DNA of 64,000 nucleotides from Batillaria attramentaria (Eukaryota; Mollusca; Gastropoda; Batillariidae). Positions 56,416 to 64,000 of the stretch are shown piece after piece; the stretch's first letter is position 1; each line of letters starts with the position of its first letter. The stretch spans positions 259,501 to 323,500 of the forward strand of contig JACVVK020000444.1 in NCBI GenBank assembly GCA_018292915.2, written 5' to 3'. The position numbers were made by a program, and so were the translations under genes. The notes under the pieces were generated by a model. The model searched no databases, was not told the DNA's origin, and worked only from the letters and a program-made list of their open reading frames with translations.

Positions 56416-57320
56416 CAGATGTTACGCGATATACGTGTACCTGTAGTTCATGTACTGCGCAATTTTTTGCGTAGTTCATGAACTGTCCAACGCTGTTGCA
56501 TAGTAATCTTGGTGGTGAACACGAATCGCAGATTGTGAATTTCATGCACCATGCAACGTCGCTGTTTATCTTTATTGCCACAGCAAAAAAAACCCAAAAA
56601 AAAAACCCCACTAAATTCTGACCTCATCCAATGTCAATCGAAACTATAGCGGAATATTCTTGCAAGTAATACGGGGATGACATGCCCTGGTGCAATCTCT
56701 TTTGTTTTTGAAACATTTGCACCTGATTTTAAGCTAAGACATCCTGTCTTGCAAGAGCATTTCAACTTTCCCTGACCCTCATCCACCGACAACAGGCGAA
56801 CAGCTGTACGGATGGACATCTCATCTGATGGGATCATGTCGCATGTAATCTTATTAAACTTTGTCATTTCAATTTGGTTTCATGCAAATACCCCCGATAA
56901 AACCCCAGCTTTTGTTACTATTTTGAACCCTCTCTCACTTTTTTCTATGACAACACCAATCAGGTTGAGTGGATCCCCCTCCCCCGATCAAACTCAGACA
57001 CAGAATCAGAGAATCAACTGAGGCTGAGAATGTTTAGGCTTTTGCAGCACTGGGCGTCAAAATAATGTTAAACGTGAATACTGAATTATGTTCAGATGTC
57101 GGTCTCTGGTAAAACTGCCTAGTTCATGAAATTCGCAATCTGCGATTCGTGTTCACCACCGAGATTACACCCTTTGCGCAGTTCATGTAATGAGCAGTTC
57201 TACTTTGCCGCGTTTGCGTATTTCATGAACTGCGCAGCATCGTTGCACAGTTCATGAACTATGCAACAGCGTTGGACAGTTCATGAACTACGCAGGTGCA
57301 CGTATATCGCGTAACACAGA
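56416..57320. mobile_element. TIR element with long palindromic arms, CAGA duplication
   Basis: Ends are TGTTACGCGATATACGTG (56420) and its complement (ending 57316), with CAGA on both sides (56416-56419 and 57317-57320). The arms extend about 150-200 bp and are built of AGTTCATGAACT palindromes and CGCAATCTGCGATTCGTG-type words present in both arms in inverted order. The interior has a decayed minus-strand coding relic (own entry). The superfamily is unknown; a 4-bp duplication with long arms recalls foldback elements. Confidence 0.75.
56640..56800 (-). pseudogene. cysteine-rich (CXC-like) coding relic in the TIR element
   Basis: One minus frame reads GKLKCSCKTGCLSLK (C-x-C-x3-C). A second frame continues from about 56730 with RCKCFKNKRDCTRACHPRIT (C-x-C-x6-C-x3-C), then CKN. 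Together the spacing matches cysteine-rich CXC (tesmin/TSO1-like) domains, found in several invertebrate transposon-related proteins. The frame change between the halves means the copy is inactive. Only this short piece of a protein is left. Confidence 0.6.
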
Positions 57321-57578
57321 CACTGAATAACGTCTGAGTGACAGAACAGGATCGATTAAGGTCAGAGAACAATTCTACCGAAAGTTTATGTGACGGCAAC
57401 AGCACAAAGAACGGAATGTGTTTCAACGTATGGTAAACGTACGCACGGAAACGGCTTTTGAAAGAATTCTTAGACACAAAACTGAACACTGTGACATATA
57501 ACAGCATGCTTGTAGACGATAATATCTAACCTGCTAGCAAAAACGTTCATTAAAGACGAAGACATACGTGTTACTTAC

Positions 57579-57622
57579 GGTTTTCTCAAGAGAGACGGCG
57601 TGAACGCTCCGGTGGACGCCAT
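57579..57622 (-). CDS. first coding exon of a minus-strand gene
   Basis: On the minus strand ACAAGATGGCGTCC gives an ATG in good context inside a YY1 consensus (AAGATGGCGTC), a layout common at animal promoters. It encodes MASTGAFTPSLLRK plus two bases, then a near-perfect donor GTAAGTAAC. The surroundings are CpG-richer than average. The next exon is uncertain: 54429-54523 fits in phase. The protein was not recognised; Ser/Thr/Arg without acids at the N-terminus would fit a mitochondrial presequence, but this is weak. Confidence 0.5.
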
Positions 57623-57764
57623 CTTGTATGCCAAGGGAGTTGACTCTACCCAAATGAGGAAAAAGTGCCAGCTCATTACCTCCCCTACGTTGATACAGCA
57701 CTTGCCGAGTCACGGTATTGTCACGACTGCCTCTATTAGTTTGTTTCTTTGTTTTCATCGGGGG

Positions 57765-57942
57765 CAGGGGAGGGGAGTGGAGGGGAGGGGAGGGGAGGGA
57801 ATACAATAATACGCGTTCTGAAACTCCGTGTTTATGATTAATTTTAGGCTTTTTGCGATGCGTTTCACGGGACGGTTTTGTGTTTTGTTTTGTTTTGTTT
57901 TGTTTTGTTTTGTTTTGTTTTGTTTTGTTTTGTTTTGTTTTG
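57765..57942. repeat. (GAGGG)n-like and (GTTTT)n tracts
   Basis: GGGGAGTGGAGGGGAGGGGA at 57769-57800 and (GTTTT)n at 57884-57942. Confidence 0.93.
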
Positions 57943-58121
57943 ACCAGGTAAGGTTTTGGAAGACGGAACTCACCAGCTGCATTGAAAGGAGAAAGAATGA
58001 TTCGGCGTTGTTTATGTTTCTCTACTAATATGATGTCAGTTTTGATTGAAATAGCAAAGATTTTGTGAATTCAAACCCATGATTTGTATAAAGTAGTTTT
58101 GTGTCTGTGTGTATGTAAGTG

Positions 58122-58122
<1 letters not shown>

Positions 58123-58219
<97 letters not shown>
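58123..58219. repeat. (CA)n microsatellite
   Basis: Forty-eight uninterrupted CA units. Confidence 0.98.
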
Positions 58220-58220
<1 letters not shown>

Positions 58221-58433
58221 GACACAGGCCAATGAAGCAGGTTTTCAAACTCTAAACACAAACACATCATAACTGCATTGTGACATCAGTTTTGTTTCAA
58301 CAGATATAAACAACACATACAAGGTGGGATAGGTGCATTGTACGAAAGGAACGCATAACATACATAGCATAATTTCCTCCTAATGTCTGTTGTCATTTTG
58401 TCAGCAAGTTAGGCGCCCAGTGATATGAAATCG

Positions 58434-58835
58434 CTAACACCAAGACATTGCAGAGACTCTGAGCAAACTCTCGGCCAAAATTTTTACGTCTCTCGGGTGC
58501 CCTAAATCATATAAAAATTTGACCGAGAACCGATAGATAACATCTGAAACAGTTCGTGTTGACCAGGCAAAGTTCACATATAGATATGGCCACAGAAAGC
58601 TGAGAGTATTTTGAGCAGTTGGCCAGACGCTTTGAGTGATACATATATCCCTCTTGCCATACATTTTTCTTAAGGAGCTCAGTCCAGAAACTGACAGTTC
58701 AAGTAGACGGTAAGATTTGTATTTGGTTTTCGAGCTGATGGGAGATGCGAACACCGGTGTCACTTTGGTGAAAGGTCTTGTCCTGCGCAATGTTGCGTAA
58801 AAGTTAAGGTTATACATTTTGCTGTCAGTCTGTTG
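58434..58835 (-). other. unassigned open frame of about 130 codons
   Basis: The minus frame stays open from the (GCAC)n tract to a stop at 58434 and gives a complex peptide (YGKRDICITQSVWPTAQNTL, LYDLGHPRDVKILAESLLRV). No family or splice support. It lies upstream of the 57622 gene start on the same strand. Confidence 0.22.
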
Positions 58836-58867
58836 GTGTGTGGTGTGCGGTGGGGATGGTGGTGGTT

Positions 58868-58987
<120 letters not shown>

Positions 58988-59260
58988 GCTGTTGTTTCGT
59001 TTTATTTCCGTTGTTGTTTTGATTTGTTTTATTTTGTTTTGTTTTTTGTTTTTGTTTTTCTTGTTTTGTTTTGTTTCCGTCGTCTGCATATGGTGGCACG
59101 GGCAGGTATCAGTTTTGGGCGTTAGATTACGTCGTCTGTTCACAACTATCATCAGTTCTATAGTCCGCATGAACGTTAACAGTCTTGTGGCTACTCAAGC
59201 TATACATTACACAAAGTCATCCATCCGTGATTCCAGGTAATTCCTGTACATACTTTGATT

Positions 59261-59485
59261 ATGGCGACGAAGACTAACAAAAAGGTCCTGGTCTACCTCC
59301 TGGTCTACCTCCTGGTCTACCTCTTTACGTCATCGGTCACGTGTCCGCCCTATCCAGAGATCGCAGAGCAGACGACCATGACCCGCTAGAGGTCGTGGTC
59401 AGCGGACTGTCTCAGCAGTTGTCAGAGCTCAACGCCAAAGTGCAAGCCCAAGAAGCCGAGATTCAGGATCTAAAGGCACACCAAG
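59261..59485 (+). CDS. C1q-domain gene, exon 1 (signal peptide and coiled coil, frameshifted)
   Basis: The ATG at 59261 opens a signal-peptide-like start: MATKTNKKVLVYLLVYLLVY, then LFTSSVTC. The hydrophobic core is made of a 12-nt tandem repeat (CTGGTCTACCTC, three units). This frame stops at TAG (59387-59389). The downstream part is open in another frame: PLEVVVSGLSQQLSELNAKV, QAQEAEIQDLKAHQ, a heptad-rich coiled coil as in secreted C1q-domain proteins. It ends at donor GTCAGT with phase 1, matching exon 2. So an indel of the 1- or 2-base type lies between about 59276 and 59380. It is either a real disabling mutation, an allele, or an assembly error. TATACATTACA at 59199 may be the TATA region. 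Confidence 0.75.
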
Positions 59486-59519
59486 GTCAGTTTGAACAAA
59501 CAAACTTCAGATGGTAATG

Positions 59520-59632
59520 CGGGGGTGGGTTGGCGGGTGTTTGAGGGTTTAACGTTCTTTTCCACCATATAACGGTGGTATCGAAGACGGGACATGAAGA
59601 AACGGGCGAGTACAAATGTGTATCTGACCCCA
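59520..59632 (-). mobile_element. SINE family A copy in C1q intron 1, head lost
   Basis: GGGTGTTTGAGGGTTTAACG, TTTTCCACCATATAACGGTG and GTACAAATGTGTATCTGACC remain; the tRNA-like head is lost. It lies 34 bp behind the exon 1 donor. Confidence 0.78.
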
Positions 59633-59869
59633 GTATGTCACCACCGGGGGGATAACTCACTCACAAACAAAACTTTTAGCACGTCCAATGGCTCAGTTGC
59701 TGGATCTAAATGAATGCGATTAGGAAGCATTGTCCTGGTTCGTTTTAGATTTTTAAATAGAAACGACACACAGTTGTGTTCTGATCTCTGTCTATGTGTG
59801 TGTAGATATGAGTTTATTAGTTTTTATCTGTTCTGTCAGTTTTACCTGTCTTTTGTATTTTCTTATGTT

Positions 59870-60113
59870 TTAGTAATATGAATGAATTATTTTACGTAAC
59901 TGAAGCGCCTGGAGCTTAGATACGGTTAGGCGCTATATAAATATTCCATTATTGGTTTAAACAGGTTTATTGCAATACAATTGTGCCAAGTAAACAAACA
60001 ATTACTGAGCATGAACAAGCAGGGTTTATAATAAAGCTCAGGGGTCGAACAAGTGCATGTTAACGGTATTGCAATGGCAGTAATTATATTCCATTATTAT
60101 TATTATTATTATT
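59870..60113. mobile_element. retroposon tail split by a 132-bp insertion
   Basis: A plus-strand retroposon tail (GAAGCGCCTGGAGCTTAGAT, GGCGCTATATAAATATTCC, (ATT)n) is interrupted at 59954-60085 by a 132-bp insert. ATATTCCATTATT is duplicated at both borders (59941-59953 and 60086-60098). On the minus strand the insert ends in GCAATAAACCTGTTT, like a retrotransposon 3' end. Confidence 0.75.
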
Positions 60114-60129
60114 ATGCGCATCTGTACAG

Positions 60130-60308
60130 CTGCCGATGAGCAACCGGTGGCGTTCACAGCCAGATTTTCCAAAGCTGGTGTCCTTGGACTTGGAGCAGGG
60201 CAGACGCTCAAGTTTGACAGAGTGTCCTACAACGCTGGATCTGGCTACGATCCTGTCACTGGATTCTTCACGGCTCCTTCCTCGGGCACCTATGTCTTCA
60301 CCATACAG
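60130..60308 (+). CDS. C1q-domain gene, exon 2
   Basis: N-terminal half of the C1q domain. After acceptor ATCTGTACAG it encodes AADEQPVAFTARFSKAG, then QTLKFDRVSYNAGSGYDPVT and GFFTAPSSGTYVFTIQ. The VAFTA start, the F-D-x-V-x-x-N segment, and the G-x-F-x-A-P-x-x-G-x-Y-x-F motif are the family hallmarks. The exon is 179 nt, entered in phase 1 and left in phase 0 before GTGAATG. C1q-domain proteins are trimeric secreted lectin-like pattern-recognition molecules, greatly expanded in molluscs. Confidence 0.92.
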
Positions 60309-60390
60309 GTGAATGCCACGCGTTCGTTCACAAGGTTTTGTTGATCCTAAATCTTACAAATACGATCGTATGCGAGCCAAATTCTTCTTT

Positions 60391-60632
60391 TTGCTTTGGA
60401 AATGTTCAGCCCACCAAATTTGAAAAATAAATGCAATTCTAAATTCCGAAATTTAAATAGCTGAGCTGACCCTTCGCACCACGTTATTGTGGTGTGTTTA
60501 TGTCCAGTGTGTGAGAGAATATGTGTGATTCACGTGAGCGTGCGTGTTGGGTTCAGTTCGCGGCGCTTTGAGCCAATTCACGAAACTGGGTGCCTATACA
60601 ATACTCATTATTATTATCATTATTATTATTAT
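60391..60632 (+). mobile_element. SINE family B copy in C1q intron 2, 5' truncated
   Basis: From TGCTTTGGAAATGTTCAGCC to a tail GCCTATACAATACTCATTAT and (ATT)n. Directly in front of it is a 48-bp copy of the gene's own 3' UTR sequence (see findings). Confidence 0.85.
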
Positions 60633-60639
60633 TGATGGT

Positions 60640-61006
60640 AATTTTGCTTTTATAAGACGGTTGAAGCCATCGTTACTTTTCAGTTTAACCTCTTCGCTAT
60701 GACAAAGAAATTTCATTTGTTCGTTTGACCCAAACGTGGCACTTCGTTTGGCCAAAAGCGGAACTTTGTTTGACCTTTTTTAATCTGAGTGGCACGGATT
60801 TTGTTTTTTCGTTTCGATAAATGGGGACCGTTTATCGAGAAGCCATCTACCGTTGTTAAAACATCACAACAACACTTTCTAAAAAGTATAATTATGAGAA
60901 GAATGGTCATCAAAACTTTTCAAGCGAAAGGGGCACTTCGTTTAATGGCCGCCATTTTGTTTAACCGCTGAGGACGTGACTAGCGGCCGATACATGTGGA
61001 TTGCAG
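60640..61006. other. remainder of C1q intron 2
   Basis: Unique sequence; ends in the acceptor TGTGGATTGCAG. Contains repeated CACTTCGTTT/GAACTTTGTTTGACC words of unknown origin. Confidence 0.4.
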
Positions 61007-61234
61007 GTTATGAATCACGGCACTGATGACAATGTCGCGGAGATCGCAGTCTACAAGGGGACAACACCGCTTGCCAACGCTTATGCGTGCTGCACACATT
61101 ATGACACGGGCTCCGCCACGACAACCGTACACCTCAACAAAGGGGAGACAACTCACGTACAGATGTTCCAGGGCACCATGTTGTACGGCGATCGCTTCAC
61201 CACGTTTTCGGGCACGAAAATTGCTCCAAACTAA
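61007..61234 (+). CDS. C1q-domain gene, exon 3 (terminal)
   Basis: Second half of the C1q domain to the stop at 61232-61234. It encodes VMNHGTDDNVAEIAVYKGTT, the central strand region with ACCTHYDTGSATTTVHLNKG, and the last strands with MLYGDRFTTFSGTKIAPN. Phase 0 entry after TTGCAG. With exon 2 the domain is about 135 residues, the normal size, and ends at the expected F-S-G-x-x-I/L position. Two adjacent Cys (residues CC in this exon) may form disulfides. The domain has no stop or frameshift, in contrast with exon 1. Confidence 0.93.
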   Translation, partial: VMNHGTDDNVAEIAVYKGTTPLANAYACCTHYDTGSATTTVHLNKGETTHVQMFQGTMLYGDRFTTFSGTKIAPN

Positions 61235-61700
61235 AGTCAGAAGGAACTGGGTTTGTTCAAAATTGCTGGTATCGACAAGCTTGGGCAGCCTATGCTAACC
61301 ATTTGCCTTTTCTCACGATCCTAAGTCTTACAAATACGATTGTATGCGAGCCAAATTCTTCTTTTGTAGCCAGCTTAAGAAGCCAGTCGACCTATTTTAT
61401 CTTATCTTCTGCTCGTGATATTTTGTTTCAAATCCTGGTAATGGAGGCATCTGGAAACTGTTATATCTCTTGGCTATGAAGGTTAGAAGAGTGTTCCGCT
61501 AAAATTCATCTTTGAATTGGGACATCATGTCAGTGCTATGTGATTGTAACGTACAGACGTAAAAGGCAAAAGAGACTGTTTTCTTGATTTGTTGTTGTTT
61601 TTTGTTTGTTTGTTTTCCAGTGTCGCTGTGATATTTGATTTGATGACGGACGAACGATTTGCTTGATTTTTTTTTCATTAACGTCTACTTAAATAAAGGC
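61235..61700 (+). other. probable 3' UTR of the C1q gene
   Basis: Follows the stop codon. An AATAAA at about 61692 (ACTTAAATAAAGGC) is a plausible poly(A) signal. Contains CTAAGTCTTACAAATACGAT, which also occurs in intron 2. Confidence 0.5.
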
Positions 61701-61747
61701 TTTTTTGCATCCATGAGGTTTAGTCATTCGTCTGCTGACCAGCGCAC

Positions 61748-62076
<329 letters not shown>

Positions 62077-62236
62077 TCAAAGCAAACACAATACGGACGC
62101 TCCAAGCAACCATGCACCACACAGTGACAAGATGCCCTAACGGACGACTCAACTCCCGTCAGTCAAAAGGGGCGAGCCTCAGAAATCAGCTAATCACGTC
62201 CCGCGGCATAATGAGCAGAGCACATGGCATGATCTG

Positions 62237-62407
62237 GGTGGGTGGGTTGTTAGGTGTTTCACGTCCTTTTCCACCACGTGTGGGTGATATCAAAGACGGG
62301 TCAACAAGAAAAAGGCCTGCACAAATATTTGGCCCCAGCCGGGATTCGAACTCACGACCCGAGCATTGAGAGTCCAGCGCTCTGCCATTCGGCTATCCCG
62401 GCTCCCC
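62237..62407 (-). mobile_element. SINE family A, full copy with target duplication
   Basis: Full copy from GGTGGGTGGGTTGTTAGGTG to the head (complement GGGAGCCGGGATAGCCGAAT). Flanks TGGCATGATCTG (62225-62236) and TGGCATGGTCTG (62408-62419) differ at one base, so the insertion is not recent. Confidence 0.9.
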
Positions 62408-62499
62408 TGGCATGGTCTGGCAAACTTTCTTGTCAGACACTACACATTACTGAAACATGGAAAGAAAGCAAGTCCACTGACGTCATTTGACGGAAAAGA

Positions 62500-62620
62500 C
62501 TCTTTAATCTGAAAATCGCCCCTTTACCCTTAAAATGACGTCATGGACGTACTGTGTAAAGGGGCGGGGCTGTAGCCTCTGGGCTGGCCGAGTGGAGTCG
62601 TCTACTGCAAATCCATAGCA
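62500..62620. repeat. dispersed repeat, inverted relative of 15075-15195
   Basis: CGCCCCTTTACCC, AAAATGACGTCATGGACGTA and AAAGGGGCGGGGCTGTAGCC correspond to the complement of the 15.1 kb block. Confidence 0.5.
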
Positions 62621-62700
62621 CGCACACGACCAAGAGTGGACAAACAAACTAAAGTTACAATTCGGTAGCTAAGATGTGTGCGTGTGTGGGAGAGCGAGAG

Positions 62701-62702
<2 letters not shown>

Positions 62703-62731
<29 letters not shown>

Positions 62732-62732
62732 C
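62703..62732. repeat. (ATT)n microsatellite
   Basis: About 9 units within a CT/AG-rich context. Confidence 0.95.
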
Positions 62733-62759
62733 TTTATCTCACTCAGACAATATTTTCAA

Positions 62760-63080
62760 AAGCAAATAGGTCATTGGATATTTTTCAAAGAAAAAAAAAA
62801 CTGACAAAAATCAAGGAAACATTTTCCATGAAAAACGACACACAGAAGCTTGAAGGGAGGCAGATGCTGTGATGTGCTGATGCCTGGCGCAAGGTCCTCC
62901 TACAGCATCCTGTGGGCGGACCTCCATAGCATCATCTTACCATCATTCTCATCTCCATCATCATGCATAATAAAAATTGCCCCAGATTCCGAGTCCTCCA
63001 GTGGATTCCACCCATGACCTGGGAGGAACACCACTGGAGCTGGCAAAGAGTTGGGGCAGGAAAAAACAACAACAACAACA
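62760..63080. other. non-coding stretch, nothing recognised
   Basis: Unique sequence; ends in a (CAA)n tract at 63067-63080. Confidence 0.3.
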
Positions 63081-63095
63081 AAACAGTATCCTGTG

Positions 63096-63279
63096 GGTAG
63101 GTGGGTGTTTGAGGATGTGATTTCCTTTTCCACCACATAATTATGGGTGATATCAAAGACGGGACAACGAGAAGAAAAAAAAGACCAGCACAACTATTTG
63201 GCCCTAGACGGGAATCAAACTCACGACCCGAGCATTGGAAGTCCAACGCTCTACCCCTCGATTGTCACGGATCCCTCAT
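63096..63279 (-). mobile_element. SINE family A, full copy with 13-bp target duplication
   Basis: Flanked by ACAGTATCCTGTG (63083-63095) and ACAGCATCCTGTG (63280-63292), one mismatch. Box B is decayed (GGGAATCAAACTCACG). Confidence 0.88.
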
Positions 63280-63454
63280 ACAGCATCCTGTGACTGCAGC
63301 CTTGGCTGCTCATTCCTCTGACCATTCGACTTTCTCTCTGTTAGACTGTTTGCCTTTCTCTGATTTGCCGATTTCCCCTTTTCTTAGTCTCCTTTTAGCC
63401 GTGAAAGTATGCGTCATAGGACCATCCCGTGTTCTCTGCTGCGAATCACTGGTT

Positions 63455-63735
63455 AGGGAGTGGGTGGGTGTTTGAGCGTTTCAAGTCCTTTACCACCACG
63501 CATGTGCCATGATTTGTAATTGTGTACGTATGAGAATCATGTATGATGCATTACTTGACATTCCTCCATACCCCAAATGGGGAGAAAGGAATAAAATCTT
63601 TGAATCTTGAATCTATGAATCTTGATATCAAAGATGGGGCAACGAGAAAGAGGCCAGCACAACCGGGATTCGAACTCACGATCCGAGCATTACACCTAAA
63701 AAATCTACCGCTCGGCTATCCCGGCTTCCCGCACT
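63455..63735 (-). mobile_element. SINE family A interrupted by a LINE tail
   Basis: The body (GGGTGGGTGTTTGAGCGTTT) and head (complement of GGGAAGCCGGGATAGCCGAG) are separated by about 110 bp that end in AGGAATAAAATCTTTGAATC and (TGAATCT)n, a plus-oriented non-LTR 3' end. The outer flanks share CACTGGTTA. Confidence 0.75.
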
Positions 63736-63739
63736 GGTT

Positions 63740-64000
63740 ATATAGGGACAGCTACCTCAGGCCTGAGGTAGATTTTTCGGGTTAGTTCATGATAACGTCT
63801 ACATGATGATTATCACAGTGACTGCCGAAGTTCGCAGCCAGTCGTGTGCCCGTATACCTGGCAGTAGCCAGAATGTCAGCCGGTCGCAGACGAGGGGTTT
63901 GTGGGCTTGGTGCTTGCGTCTTACGTGAAGTCCTTTTGTACCACATCTGTTCTAGTTTTTCCTCGCTACCCCAGTCAATCGCCGCTGACCGTGTGTTTTC
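63740..64000. other. window end, nothing recognised
   Basis: Unique sequence without supported features. Confidence 0.3.

Overview
The window is nuclear DNA of a marine invertebrate animal. A mollusc, probably a gastropod, is my inference. It rests on long (CA/GT)n and (GA/CT)n microsatellites, tRNA-derived SINE families, CR1/Jockey-like and RTE-like LINE fragments, many small inverted-repeat DNA transposons, introns with GT/AG borders, and a secreted C1q-domain gene of the kind expanded in molluscs. No bacterial, viral, rRNA or CRISPR feature was seen. Almost all long open reading frames are translations of microsatellites.

Left part (1-18 kb): mostly non-coding repeats. The main functional locus is a tandem array of five elongator tRNA-Met(CAU) genes (7.5-10.4 kb). 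Every copy carries the same 18-nt intron, in units of about 550 bp; the spacer before the fourth gene is interrupted by a TTAA-flanked MITE. A 111-bp satellite lies just upstream. A 36-bp minisatellite (13.3-13.6 kb) and MITEs at 1.1, 14.0 and 15.8 kb follow.

Middle (18-45 kb): a decayed CR1/Jockey-like LINE end (18.2-19.3 kb), two copies of one RTE-like LINE (20.0 and 41.5 kb, both with target-site duplications), and SINEs throughout. The best-supported gene is ZCCHC10 on the minus strand: zinc-knuckle exon, Lys-rich exon and Ser/Asp-rich terminal exon between 33.16 and 30.60 kb. Its first coding exon was not found. A plus-strand gene of unknown function may have its last exons at 38.06-38.94 kb, with a possible earlier exon at 35.74 kb.

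Right part (45-64 kb): a CpG-rich probable promoter with an X-box-like site at 50.6 kb; a minus-strand gene start overlapping a YY1-type site at 57.62 kb; a TIR element (56.4-57.3 kb) holding a frameshifted cysteine-rich (CXC-like) coding remnant; and a three-exon C1q-domain gene (59.26-61.23 kb). The C1q domain of that gene is intact, but its signal-peptide part and coiled-coil part are in different frames. A dispersed repeat at 48.8 kb ends in a perfect fold-back that looks like a template-switch mutation.

The genes show no evident functional link; the locus is gene-poor and shaped mainly by mobile elements and microsatellite turnover.
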